The notes under the pieces: generated by a model
Database searches by the model: none
What the model saw: only the letters and a program-made list of their open reading frames with translations
Told to the model about the DNA's origin: nothing
Program-made: the position numbers and the translations under genes
Shown: in pieces, positions 49,417-64,000 of the stretch
Numbering within the stretch: the stretch's first letter is position 1
How the letters are laid out: every line of letters starts with the position of its first letter
NCBI GenBank assembly: GCA_017311185.1
Contig: JAESUZ010003293.1
Location: forward strand, 1,054,001 to 1,118,000
Direction: 5' to 3'
Source of the DNA: Proteles cristata cristata
Taxonomy: Eukaryota > Chordata > Mammalia > Carnivora > Hyaenidae
DNA: 64,000 bases

Positions 49417-50090
49417 AAAACCCTGCCGTAAAAAGGTGAGCTGCTGAACATCATGCCCTAGTGGTCCACGAGATGACCTTGCTGTGCCATGACAGTGGAC
49501 CTGCCATGGCTTGACACCCTTCTTGTGAAGGTGCTTTGTGTCTGAAGGTGCTTTGTGTCTGCATTCCTTTGTAAGAGCTTTCAGGCATCCTTCAGGAGGA
49601 GTACTCCACCTGGCACAGTGCCTCCTGCTGTGAACAGAGTGTGCGGAGTGCGATGATTTGACGATTTGGCTGAGGGCCCACAGAACTTTCCTTGGTGGTT
49701 AGGCAGTTCTCAATCATCTTTTATAGAAATGGGCAGAATGGGTCACGTTGCAGAGGCATGTGTGTTTTCACAGTCCGCCTTCCACACTTTCAGGGTCTTC
49801 ATGTACCAGTTGCCGGTGCCTGTTCGAAACGGAAAACCTAACGGCCCTGTTACCAACTGTCATGGCGAGTGTCATGGTCTCACACTGGACAGCGGGGTGG
49901 GGAGGACTGGGGCAAATAGCTACACTCTTGCTCAGGGACCCAACGGTTCCTCAAGCATCTTTGCTCTGAGGATGTGTAAATGCCATGACCTTCTGATCAC
50001 GCTTTCTTCTCATGCACCTGAATTTATTGCAAGAAGAGTCATAGTCAGCCAAACACGCTCAACGTTTTCAAATAAATTTGTTCTGAAAAC
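49417..50090. other. Unique intronic sequence with a 148-residue open frame
   Basis: Repeat-free apart from a 17-bp tandem duplication. The open frame 49666-50112 runs into a poly(T) tract (poly-Phe). It shows no domain, no Kozak-type start and no similarity I recognise, so it is not called a gene. Confidence 0.4.
49527..49560. repeat. Exact 17-bp tandem duplication
   Basis: GAAGGTGCTTTGTGTCT occurs twice in direct succession, at 49527-49543 and 49544-49560, with no mismatch. Confidence 0.97.
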
Positions 50091-50092
50091 TG

Positions 50093-50110
50093 CTTTTTTT
50101 TTTTTTTTTT
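50093..50110. repeat. Poly(T) tract
   Basis: Eighteen or so T, preceded by AAATAAATTTG. No SINE body follows. Confidence 0.9.
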
Positions 50111-50189
50111 AATTTTAAATTCTCTTGACCATGATTTCCCTTGTGTGAGTGATGCTGTGATGTTCTAATCTAAAATAAGCTGGTTGGCT

Positions 50190-50395
50190 GTGGAAGGGAA
50201 AAGAGCGTGGGGCCAGCAGGCAGAAAGTCTGAGTTCTTGTCCTGCCACCAACTGTGTGGCCTTGGGGAAGTCACTTCCCCTCTCAGGGATTCAGGGCCCT
50301 CATTTGTACAAGAAGTACATCACTCAGAAATGTAGAGTCAATACAATTTCTGCTGTCCTTCTCAGCTCTTTGATTCTAAATGACTTGCAACAATG
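50190..50395 (+). repeat. MIR
   Basis: GAGTTCTTGTCCTGCCACCA, CTGTGTGGCCTTGGGGAAGT and CACTTCCCCTCTCAGGGATT are the MIR core in sense orientation. Confidence 0.85.
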
Positions 50396-50679
50396 CTCAA
50401 GAATTATACTGAGAGCAAATGAGGCCTTTTCAGAAAGCAAGCAAGCAATTATGCATTCACTTAAATAAATGTCCTTCAGGGAAATTTCTCAGCAAGCACC
50501 ACTAAGGCCTGATTTCTAAAGAAAGGCTTTGCCCACTGGATTCACTAGGTTGTCAAATAAGAAAAGGATTTTTTGGGAGAAAGATAGCATTATAGTAGGA
50601 TAGCATTATAATAGGATATCCCGGGTCAGAAAATTTTCTCTCAACCAAGACACTTGTCTTAAAGAGAAGAGCATATCCA

Positions 50680-51448
50680 CCGATTCATTCATTCATTGCC
50701 TAAATATTTGTTGAGTACCTATTATATGGCAGGCACTGGACTGTTGCAGTGATACAACGTTAAATAAGACCGAGTACTCATTCTCACGGGGCTTATATCT
50801 TGCAGGGGAGACAAATAAATATACAAGTTAAGTACAGGTTGTGGTGATAGCCATAAAGGAAATAAAGGGAGGGTGTGCTTAAGAAGGAGACCCACTCTGG
50901 TTAGAGTGGCAGACAAGACCTCTCATAGGAGGTGGTGCTCACTGTGAGGCCTAAGGGATAAGAAGGAGTGGGCAAAGAAACAGGGAGGGGAAGTGTTTCA
51001 GGAATATGGAGAGGTCCTGGGATGGGAAACTCAAAGGATTCAGTGACCGATCCCCAGAGAGAGGGGGTGGGGTCCTGGACTAGAACTGAATGGATTTGAG
51101 AAGATAGAAATGACAAGATGTGGTAATAGATTGAATGTGGGGAGTGAGGGGTAAGAGGAAATCAAGGGAAATGTTTAGGTTTTTGGCTTCAATGACTGAG
51201 TGGCTGGTGCCACTTACTGAGATGGGGGTACTCAGAGAGGAATAGGGTTCTTTGGTGAGAAGAGTCAAGAGTTTTGTCTTAAGTATACCGCATTTAAATA
51301 TCTTTTACATCCCAGGAGAGGGTCAGCTATGCAGTGGGACATGCAGACCAGGATCTCAGGATGGAGGTCAGGGCTTATCTCAGAAATGGGGGAATCACTG
51401 ATGGGAATAGGTGGCATCGAGTGCACGAGATTGTGAGGTCATGTTGGG
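50680..51448 (-). repeat. L2 LINE (antisense ORF2 end and 3' UTR)
   Basis: Starts with the L2 3' end in reverse (GATTCATTCATTCATTGCCT, TTGTTGAGTACCTATTATAT). On the minus strand a frame at 51080-51268 reads KNLNISLDFLLPLTPHIQSI, clearly the L2 ORF2 segment near its end. Frameshifted; inactive. It continues after the MER5A-like insertion. Confidence 0.88.
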
Positions 51449-51622
51449 CAGTGGTTCTCTGCCTCACCTGCATGTCAGGTCGTGAGTTATTTTACAAAAT
51501 AACTCCCCAGGACCCACTCTCAGAGATTACAATTTAATTGAGCTGATGTGGGGTCTGGACATCTATGTTTTTCCAAGCTCCCTGGAGGATTCTCTTATCC
51601 CACCGGAGTGGAAGGACCACTG
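51449..51622. mobile_element. MER5A-like hAT transposon inserted in L2
   Basis: Ends CAGTGGTTCTCTGCC and GAAGGACCACTG. The interior CCCACTCTCAGAGATTACAA, TTTAATTGAGCTGATGTGGG and AAGCTCCCTGGAGGATTCTC matches MER5A. It sits between two parts of one antisense L2. Confidence 0.85.
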
Positions 51623-51675
51623 CTCAACGGAGAAAGTATAGCTAGAGAAGAGGGTCCATGACCGAGCTTTCACAC
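51623..51675 (-). repeat. L2, continuation past the MER5A-like element
   Basis: TAGCTAGAGAAGAGGGTCCA fits the antisense L2 order directly after the sequence ending at 51448. Confidence 0.6.
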
Positions 51676-53608
51676 AGTCTTAAACAGAACACAACAGTTT
51701 TCCATTTGTTATACTCTTCTCCTGTTTCGAAGACCTACTCTTTGACCCTTTGGATGAGGCTTAGCTCTCCTCCTACCACGGAAGAGTACCCTGTCTTTGG
51801 TGTAATCCAAGGTGCCCTTGTCTTCCGTCTTCTCAATCTCTTAAGGGACTACTTGAGTGTGGAGGATTTCAGCATGTTCTCTTTCAGCCCGTCGTTCGCA
51901 TGTTAACCCTGATGTGGTTTAGCGGTAGCCGGTATTTGTCATGGTTGAAAGATGAAGAAGCTGTTCAGCTTTTGTTCTTCGTTGTAGTGTAAGAATTTTG
52001 TTGTGGTTGTGGTGGTGGCTACGAAGGGGTAGACATCTGCAGGAGAAACACGTATGTGTTTTGGTCCGTGCGCTGCCACAGATAGATGTTCCCTGAATTA
52101 CTCTGGGTGTCCGTATACTTGGTGGCTCACATTTGAAGAGAATTTCCAGAAGGTCACTGAGGCTTTTAAAATGTCACCTGCTCTTGCAGTTTCCGTACTT
52201 ATCAGTGCTGCTGCCAGGCCTTTCTTTATTCTTGCCTACAACCCCCTATGACGACCCCCCTGAAGCACTGGGCTAAGAGAAAATAAAAAGTGGACTCAAT
52301 TCACACGTCCGAATGCTGAGCTACATCTCCTACAGTCTCCATGAAAGCCTAATGAAAAGGCTGTAGAAAGCAGAGGCAAGGCTTTTTTATGTTTTCTTGT
52401 GACCCATAGCCCACATAAAGTCCCAGTAAGTAAAGGGACCAGGCAAGATCGTGCAGCCCTCCGCTTAGCCCTCAGGGAATCTGCCATTCCAAAAATACGG
52501 CCTATTAAAAAAAATAACTTCCAGGGACAATTCCATAAGCTTTCTTGTTAATGTTTACAGCTGTATCAACACCACACCAATATATATAATTTTTTTTTTG
52601 AATGGATGTGAGTAACAGAATCCATGGATCTAACTGTGACAAGTCCTGTATAATTCCCTAATTGTCACACTAGTTAGATGCAGCAAGATGTATCGATGGA
52701 AGTTTGTTTAGGGTAATGGGTGAGCTATTAACTTTGTAATTGGATCCTGGCTGCTGCTTCTGCTTGCATTGAAAACGAGCCTTGGTACCGCATGGGACTG
52801 AGCTCTTAGGTGTCTCTTTCTGTGGATCTGGATATTTTCAGTCCTCCACAGCAGCTGAGGAAGGGAAGATAATCTAGAATGCCAGCATTGATGGTGCCAC
52901 ATGATGAGTGGAAAGCGTCGTCGTCAGCTAGGATGAGGACTGTGATCCTAGTCCAGGCCGAGCTAGCCAATAGCTGAAGACCACAGGCTGGTTGTGGTAC
53001 CTCTGCAGGCCTTTGTTGCTTTCTCTGTGAATGCCTTGCTTGCTGGGCTCCCGGAGCTGTTTGGGCCAATTTCTAAAGGCCCTGTAGAGTTCTATGATCT
53101 ATTTGTAATCTGGATAAGAAGTCACAAACAATTGGGAAAACACCCATCCACACACAGTGAATTTTCCTGATCTTAGTCCCTCATTATAGCAGATGCCCCA
53201 ACTGGCAGGGAAGAGGGTGGTGGGTCCATTTCAGTTAATGGGCCTATTTGGAATATGTTTGGCTGTGGAGACGGCTACACTCATATTACCAAGCCTTGGC
53301 TTCCTGTCTGTTTTCTTTGGGCTGGGTAGGCAATGAAAAAGGAGACAGGAAAATACATTTTGGGGCAAATAAAATAAGGAATTTGTCTTATGAAGACAGC
53401 TTATAGTTGGGAAATTCTAATGTTCAACTTAACCCTATCCTGATATATTCCTCTTGTCCTGTACCAGGAGATGAGGTATTCTTGCTACCCATAGAATATA
53501 CCTCCTCATTCTTGAAATCTCTTAATAATCCTCCTTCCAGGTTTTCTTCTTTCATGGATAATAATCCTGATCCCCTTAATTTTTCTTCAAAGGGCAAATT
53601 CTGATTCC
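51676..53608. other. Unique intronic sequence
   Basis: 1.9 kb without recognised repeats. Adjacent RUNX-type sites at 52002-52013. Short frames on both strands, none recognised. Confidence 0.4.
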
Positions 53609-53622
53609 AGTCCATCATCTTA

Positions 53623-53645
53623 AACAAACAAACAAACGAACAAAC
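53623..53645. repeat. (AAAC)n
   Basis: AAACAAACAAACAAACGAAC, next to the T-rich end of a reverse SINE. Confidence 0.9.
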
Positions 53646-53876
53646 ATTTTTTAACATTTCTTTTTGAGAGAGGGGGAGAGAGAGAGCGAGCGAGGGAGAG
53701 TGAGTGAGCATGAGCGGGTGAGGGGCAAAGAAAGAGGGAGACACAGAATCCAAAGCAGGCTGCAGGCTCTGAGCCATCAGCACAGAACCCAACGCAGGGC
53801 TCGAACTCACGAACTGTGAGATCCTGACCTGAAGTCAAAGTCGGATGATTAACCGATTGAGCCACCCAGGTGCCCC
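53646..53876 (-). mobile_element. SINEC_Fc-like SINE
   Basis: Reverse copy with an enlarged GA/GAGC body and head GAGCCACCCAGGTGCCCC. The flanks share (A)GTC-CAT-ATCTTAA, a probable diverged duplication. It is the last SINE before exon 5. Confidence 0.93.
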
Positions 53877-57780
<3,904 letters not shown>

Positions 57781-57784
57781 TTCT

Positions 57785-57900
57785 TATTTATTTAGTAAGT
57801 ATAATTTAGAGCCTCCCACATGTAAAGAATTGGGGCTTAGGTAATATGGGAGAAGGGGAGAAGAAAAGTGCTCTGTCCTTGACCTAAAGTCTAATTGAAG
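57785..57900 (-). repeat. L2 3' end (antisense), weak
   Basis: TTATTTAGTAAGTATAATTTAG then GCTCTGTCCTTGACCTAAAG fits a diverged antisense L2 end. Confidence 0.4.
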
Positions 57901-59040
57901 AGATGGCGATCCTTCCCAGCCCTCACACAGCAACGTCCTGTCCCCAGACTGTAATGTTGTTGTTTCCTGAGTCCACATTCTTCTCCCTCTTACTTAGGCT
58001 CTTCTGTCTCCGGTGGTCTGTGTCTGCAGAAAGGAGCCATCCATCCCTCAAGGTCACTGTTACCTTCTTTAGGAAAGAGTCCTGGCACCTGTGTCTAGAG
58101 GCTGCCTGTCTAGCCTCTAAGCTATAGTGGAAATTGCCTTATTTTCTAGCTTCCGTGTATTTATTTTTTTTTTTTCTACCCTGTTAGATTGCAGATTCTT
58201 TAAGGGATTTATTACAGGGATTTATTTTAGCTTGTGTAGGCACGGTGGTAGCATCTGGTGAAATGGTGAACTAATGAAAGTTTAGATGAGAAGATATCAG
58301 TACAAGAAGAGCTGAGATGTCACGTGTTGTTGGCATCAACTGTCCTCTCTAATTTCCCGTCCCAGGGTGTATTGTTCCCTGGCGATGCGCACTAATGGCA
58401 GAAATCACGTTTCTATATAATGCTTGCATAGTGAAACCCTTGGGTTCCATTCCAGTTTAGGGTTTATGTAATTGCAGGCTTAGATGTAAATTCTACTTTT
58501 GAGCCTTACCTACAAAGGATTTTGTAACTTCTCTACAGTATGTGACATCTGCATTTTAGTTCATGGACTCCTTTGGATAAAGATGTTTGTCATCTCTCAT
58601 TGGCTTGGCCCTCTTGTTATGTCAAGCTCTTACCCTGAGACTGTAGATGATGATCATGGTTGTATGGTCACTACTGTACACTTGCCAACAGAAAAGGGGT
58701 GAAATGAAGTTAGAAGTCGTAAACTGAGGAAATGAGAGGCATTTAGTGTCTCATATTAGTGTTCTCCAGCGTCTCTTGGAGTTTCTAGGGCTAACGGTTC
58801 TAGCTGTATCGTGAACTGGCTTCTTGGCAGCGCTGGTCTGATGGTGTCATTCTGTTGGAATCTGTCGTGACTGATGTTCTGTCTCAGGGCCCAGGGCCTC
58901 CTGGGGCTTCCTGAGTAAGTTGCTTCCTCTGTATCTTTTTTTTTTTTTCTTTTTATCTTCAGACATCTGGTGCCTATCTCTGGGTGCTAGGAAACACCTA
59001 GTCAGTCATAAATGTGTATGTCTTCTGATTCAGAACGTGG
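57901..59040. other. Intronic sequence, mostly unassigned
   Basis: T-rich runs at 58165-58178 and 58936-58950. Parts of 57930-58290 may be old sense L2. No gene recognised. Confidence 0.35.
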
Positions 59041-59144
59041 TGATAGCGGTGAACTAGGGATATTATGTTAGGTGATACTTGAGATACTACTCAAGACGAT
59101 CACTATTTTCAACTCCGTACTTTGTGGGTGGGTGAGCTACACCT

Positions 59145-59168
59145 GAAAAACAACAACAACAACAACAA
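59145..59168. repeat. (AAC)n tail-like repeat
   Basis: Five ACA units following GGTGAGCTACACCTGAAAAA, a phrase typical of carnivore L1 3' ends. It may be the end of a short L1 remnant from about 59030. Confidence 0.5.
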
Positions 59169-59244
59169 AAGCAGACCTAGGCCCTTGGGTTTGGTGGATT
59201 GGGGCATTCATCTAACCTTTGAGATTGGGCATTCTGCTGTTCTG

Positions 59245-59895
59245 CTATTCATTCCTTCAAAAACTATTTGAGTGCTTACTCTCTGCCAGGCATTAAGTAA
59301 GTGTACAAGATAGATGCAATTTCTGCTGACAAGGAGCTTCCTTTTTTGTGACAGATGGTGTCTGTAAATGGGTAGATACGCATCCATACAAGGTAAGTTC
59401 AGACAGTAACACATGCTTTGAGAAATTGAATAGGGTAATGCACTAGAGAGTGACTTAGGGAAAAGGCAATTTTGCTTAGAAAGTTGGGATAGGGTTCTTT
59501 GACGAACTTTGAAGATCTCTGAGGAACAGCATTTGAGGCCACAGAAGACTCATGCACAGGCTTCCGGGAAACAGTGACGGTGGTGTGCTCTGGGCTCAGG
59601 AAGGTCAATGTAAGTGGAGCGTAGTAAACACGGGAAGTGATAACAGAAAGCCAGGCAGGGGATGGATTATGGAGCATCTTCAGGGACCCGGTAAGGAGCG
59701 TGGGTTTTGCTCTGATCACAGTGGGATCCTCTTGAAGGATGTGAGGCAGGGGGATGATGTTACCAAATTTTTGCACACTTTAAAAACATCACCTTGGCTG
59801 CCGTGTGAAGAAGGGATCATTAGGGGACAATAGAGTAGGATCATCATTTCGGAAGCTCCTGCAGTGGCCTGGGAGAGAGTTAGGGATGGTTAGCA
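59245..59895 (-). repeat. L2 LINE 3' portion (antisense)
   Basis: TTCATTCCTTCAAAAACTAT, GAGTGCTTACTCTCTGCCAG, GGATTATGGAGCATCTTCAG and GGAAGCTCCTGCAGTGGCCT follow antisense L2 order over 650 bp. Small frames on both strands are by-products. Confidence 0.75.
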
Positions 59896-59909
59896 TTTTT
59901 TTCTTCTTT

Positions 59910-60340
59910 CCTCAAGACTCAGATCAAGTGTTGGCACCTCTGTCAGGCTTCTTCCAACTTACCCGCGCTGAGCCTGAGGCTTCCATACTACCAGTCCCTG
60001 TGGTGCCAGCTACTTGTTTGCATGTCTGTCTCCTTCATCAGACTTTGAACTGTCAAAGTCTAGGGCCATGTTTTATTTTATTTATTTTTAAATTTTTTCT
60101 TAATGTTTATTTTTGAGAGAGAGATTGAGACAGAGTGCAGGTGGGGGAGGGGTAGAGAGGGAGACACAGAATCGGCAGCTGTCAGCACAGAGCCCGATGC
60201 GGGGCTCAAACCCACAAACTGTGAGATCATGACGTGAGCCGAAGTCGGATGCTTCACCGACTGAGCCACTCAGGCACCCCGAGGGCCAGGTTTTATTTTA
60301 CCTTTGTGTCTTCATTGTCTGACAATTCTCCTTAACCACT
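59910..60340 (+). repeat. L2 3' UTR (sense), split by a SINE
   Basis: CTCAAGACTCAGATCAAGTG, TCTGTCAGGCTTCTTCCAAC and TTTGAACTGTCAAAGTCTAG, then after the SINE TTTTACCTTTGTGTCTTCATTG. It is convergent with the antisense L2 just upstream. Confidence 0.65.
60081..60281 (-). mobile_element. SINEC_Fc-like SINE
   Basis: Reverse copy inserted in an L2 end, with a 19-bp duplication, one mismatch, at 60062-60080 and 60282-60300. The body lacks about 20 bases (ACAGAATCGGCAGCTGTCAG). Confidence 0.97.
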
Positions 60341-62696
60341 GTGTACTCTTGAGAGGCTGAAGTGTCCTTTTATCAGAGCTCGCTTTCCTCCCATTTCAAT
60401 ACCCACCTCTTTTTATTTATGCAGCTCTTCCTGTTGACATAGTGGTTTTATATAAAGTTTTTAGTAAAGCCTTACAAATATTCTGAAAAGTACATATTTT
60501 CCAAATGGAAGACATTGATCCTTCGAGTAATAATTTCTGAAAGTTTCTTCAGCCATATAGTCAACTGTGAGTTTCAGGCTCTTAGTAGCCTGTCACCCTC
60601 ATCCCTATCGAGTCAGGCATGTCGCTGACAATCTAAGTGATAGGCTTCTGAAGGGACTAATTTCTCATTCTTCTCTCCACTGGGTACTATTTAGAATCCT
60701 CAGAGACGTTTCCATAAAAGGGAGGCATTAAGAATGTTGGAATCATGCTTTAAAATGAAATAAAACTGGTTTTAATAATTAAATTGCAGTTATCTGAGCA
60801 TAGATCCAAGGTAACATTCTTAGGACTATCTCAGACAACAGCCTGGCCAGGCATCACGTACGATGATAATCTTATCAGCAGCTTCCTTGACCAAAGTGAA
60901 GTAGCTTCCACCCAACTTCGGTCTGATTCCATACTCCCTTGGCAGATGCCGCACCTTTAAACGTTAGGGGGCTCTCGGCCAGTCAGGCCAGCTGAGCGTG
61001 GCTTGTGTCTCTTTGGTGGTCCCAGGCCACAGTCCACTGTGCTCGCACTGATACATTCACTAGCATTATCTTTTCCCAAATAGGAAAGCACAGCTGAGTA
61101 GTGTGTGTCTCAAATTACCGTTCTATTCAAGTGCATAGTGACCACACAACTGTTTAATGTGATACAGGGTGGACATGGGGGCAGTGGCTGGTGGGCAGTG
61201 GTTGTATGAGGGAGGGCGAAGCCATGAGAGGGGCTCGGTCACTGTCAGCGGGCAGAGTGACCTCAGGTGCCGTCGCTGTGAGATGATGGTTGGGGCGTGG
61301 AGAGTGGGAATGGCGCAGGGTGTCCTGTTCTATGACCACCATGGTCATACTCACCTGTAGGTGTCTCATGTCTGAAGGAACTGAAATCGCCACATTCAAA
61401 AACAGGCTGTTCTAAGTATGGTTCTTGTACTTTGGTGGTGTTCTTGTTTAATTTCTGAAGTTACTAGTCTTCTCGCATCTTCTTCCTTGGAGATTATTTG
61501 GGCAGGCTAGTCAAGTCAGTTTGCTGCTGCTGTGCACATCTATGCACTGGAAATCTCTTTAGGGGAGGTCACTGGTTACAGTCCTTACGAGAAAACACAA
61601 ATTATGTGTCAACACAATTGCACATCTCTTCAGCTCTCGTGGTCACCTTATGATGAAGAGCAGAATGCAGGTCCAGCCTTTGCTGGCTTTGAGAAAGAAA
61701 GCTTAGAAAGACCTTGCCAAAGATGGGCGGTCAACATGTCATGTTGTTGTCTGCCTGTCAGCAGCATCCTTAGATTAACCTCATGCAGGTCTCTGGACTT
61801 CCGTCGGTAGGAATTCCCTTATTAACTGAAGACGCTCTGGCTTTATTATGCTTTTAGGAAGATAGAGAGGGGGCAATGTTCCAAGAAAAATTAATTTCTT
61901 GAGTTCCAAAAACTTGTCTTTGTAATTTCCTCCTATCTGGAATAGAAGATGCGTAGTTAATATCTAATTGTGATAAGAAGAATCCATCTACATAATGCCT
62001 CGCTTTATCCTTCCCCAAGACTGTTCTGTTTCTAGCCTGTCTTTGGGTTCTTGTCCAGAGGAAGTCTTGATTCTTTTTCTCATTATTTTTCAGAGCACTA
62101 TATTTCTCTGTCTGGTCCTGTATCCAGTTTTGGCTTTACGTACACATATATACGTATATATATATCATATAGTCCTAAACATGTGCATATGTGTGTGTAT
62201 GTGTACACAGACATATGCATGTCTTTCCTCTTTACTAGTTGCCTGGTGACCTTTCTAGCCATTTTTACCTTTCGTAACAGAGTGTAGACAAAATTATCAG
62301 ATAGGAATCTCAGTTTGAATGAAATATTTAACCTACAAGGCTAACTCAGGAGAGGGGAGGTCAGTTTGGTGTAGTAGATTCTCTAGTGGTGCTTTTTGGC
62401 ATTTAATAATCGATGGGCACCCTGGGCCTCAAAGGGAGAGTTGGTATATATTGCGCTATGTACTGTTAATAGTAACAACAATATATTACAAATGTTACCT
62501 GTTTAGAAAGTGCTTTGATTCCATATTTTCATTTTAATATGTGTGGAAATATTCCTGGAATAGAATCGTATGTCACTACTCTCTGTGTAAGACCATCAGA
62601 GTTTTTCCTAGAGCTTTGTTTATTTTGATTAAAGACATGCTTTTTAATTGTTGCTAAACAGTTGGTGGTAGCAGTCATTAAAAGATGGATATCACA
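60341..62696. other. Unique intronic sequence
   Basis: 2.35 kb with no retroelement recognised. An AT/GT low-complexity patch is at 62141-62222. Short frames on both strands, none with known similarity. Confidence 0.4.
62141..62222. repeat. (TA)n/(TGTA)n low-complexity patch
   Basis: TATATACGTATATATATATC followed by ATGTGCATATGTGTGTGTAT: alternating purine-pyrimidine sequence. Confidence 0.8.
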
Positions 62697-62905
62697 GGGG
62701 CAGCTGGGTGGCTCAGTTGGTTAAGTGTCCGACTTCAGCTCAGATCATGATCTCACAGTCTGTGAGTTCGAACCCCAAGTCAGGATCTGTGCTGACAGCT
62801 CAGAGCCTGGAGCCTGCTTAAAGATCCTGTGTCTCCTCTTCTCTCTGCCCCTCCCCTGCTCATGCTCTCTAGTTCTCTCAAAAATAACTAAATATTTTAA
62901 AAATA
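62697..62905 (+). mobile_element. SINEC_Fc-like SINE
   Basis: Sense copy starting GGGGCAGCTGGGTGGCTCAG, with an exact 11-bp duplication TGGATATCACA at 62686-62696 and 62909-62919. Confidence 0.95.
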
Positions 62906-62919
62906 AGTTGGATATCACA

Positions 62920-64000
62920 GAAGAGTCTTGTGAAGACTTGTGAAGCCATTTAGGAATAAGAAAACTTAGGCCCCAGATTTCTGAAAGCCTCAGAGCTAAA
63001 ACCGGTATTCCAGGAAGATGGTGGTTTTAGGTGGAGAGGAGGTGAGGGTGTAGGGGAGAGGGTTAAGAAGAATAGTGAATATTTGGAACAGTCATCGAGG
63101 TGAATGATGGGAAAGTAAAAGGACTTTGAGTGAGCACTTCGGGTGAGGAGCCGGCTAAGGATAGAGATAATTGGAGGAGCCAGTGAGCACAATTTTGTGC
63201 ATCTCTCCTGCAGTGGTTGTGGTTTGGGAATAGGGGTGGGATCTGGTGTGTGGTGGGTCATTGTGAGCATGACAGTTTCTCCTAGGACTTGGTGCAAGTC
63301 AGGGAAACAAGGAAGATGTTGATTGAGCCACTTACCAATGTGGAAGAATGTTCTGGAGGTTGGTAGATCATGATAAAAATGGAAGAACTCCTTCTGAACA
63401 GGAGTTAGCTTGTCATGTGACCTTGGAGAACGAGCCAAGTGGAAAGATCAGGAGCAAAGATCCGGGAAGTCTGAGTTTCAGTTCAGGAGGGAAGTAGGAG
63501 TAAGTAAGTAAGTAAGTAAGGCATTATGGAAAGGTTGAGGGTAGATGGGAGTTCTTGGCCATTCCTTCAACCATTCCTCATATGGCAGCTGGAGGTTCTA
63601 TCTACGCTGCCTTGAGAAAACAGAATCATCTAGCTATGTAGGACCAGGGCAGTGGGGTTTTCTGGTACTCTGTTAATGCATCCCAAGATGATGTTAACTT
63701 TTTGCCATCCTGTCCCACTGTGGCTTGCAGTCCAAGAAAAGTTCTGCTCTTAGGGCCGTCTTCCCCCATCCTGTCTTGGAGTTGACCAAATGCAGTACTC
63801 AGTTTCATAATGTCACTTCTACCTCCTTTTCCCATCCTGTTAGGGTTATTTTATAGTTCTGATGCTTCAGAATGTTGGCTCTTCCTCACAACTTTGTCTC
63901 ATCCTGCAGCTTAGATTGGTTGTTTCTGATTCCTTAAGACTTTAGTGAACATGCTGGACATGACTAGGATTAGAACGCCTTTGAACCTGTCCCTATGCAC
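62920..64000. other. Purine-rich intronic sequence, origin unresolved
   Basis: G/A-rich from 63000 to 63540, giving a 162-residue minus-strand frame with a Ser/Pro-rich composition and no known domain. It may be an old repeat I cannot name. A (TAAG)n run is at 63501-63520. Confidence 0.35.
63501..63520. repeat. (TAAG)5 microsatellite
   Basis: Five exact TAAG units. Confidence 0.95.

Noticed and set aside
49666..50112. 148-residue + strand open frame
   Set aside because: Runs into poly(T) giving poly-Phe, has no recognisable domain, and sits in an intron with no splice or promoter evidence.

Overview
This is a vertebrate nuclear genome window. It lies inside one large, intron-rich gene on the + strand, RUNX2, the runt-family transcription factor of osteoblasts and chondrocytes. 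Two coding exons are present. The 105-bp exon at 1008-1112 encodes the C-terminal end of the Runt DNA-binding domain. The 174-bp exon at 55068-55241 encodes the nuclear localisation signal and the start of the Pro/Ser-rich region. They are separated by a 53,955-bp intron. The reading phase joins exactly across it, through an arginine codon split A|GG, and all four splice sites are canonical. Positions 1-1007 are the end of the preceding intron, and 55242-64000 are the start of the following one. The second exon follows the RUNX2 protein sequence and not RUNX1 or RUNX3.

The host is a carnivoran, most probably a felid. About 30 copies of a tRNA-derived SINE of the cat type (SINEC_Fc-like) are scattered through the introns. 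The + strand copies begin GGGGCGCCTGGGTGGCTCAG, have a CT-rich body, and end in an A-rich AATAAA tail. Canid and bear/mustelid CAN-SINEs differ in the body. Many copies have clear target-site duplications, and one group of five is more uniform and looks younger.

Layout. 1-3.3 kb: exon 4 and SINE-free flank. 3.3-33.3 kb: dense SINEs, with ancient MIR, L2, L3/CR1, hAT and Tigger relics and one L1 3' end. 33.3-42 kb: largely unique sequence with a SINE pair at 35.6-36.2 kb and an L2 at 40.5-41.2 kb. 42-53.9 kb: simple repeats, a cluster of three SINEs at 48.5-49.4 kb and an L2 carrying an inserted MER5A-like element. 53.9-60 kb: SINE-free region around exon 5. 60-64 kb: L2, SINE and unresolved sequence.

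I saw no other protein-coding gene, tRNA or rRNA gene, CRISPR array or intact mobile element, and no evidence of a novel gene system. The longer open reading frames elsewhere are chance frames, repeat frames or L2 reverse-transcriptase remnants. The observations worth checking are a three-deep SINE nest, two ancient DNA transposons inserted in L2 copies, exact recent tandem duplications, candidate enhancer intervals (including a forkhead-motif cluster at 43.4 kb), paired RUNX-type motifs, and short in-frame read-through tails after both exons. Repeat family names come from memory of consensus sequences and were not checked with RepeatMasker.
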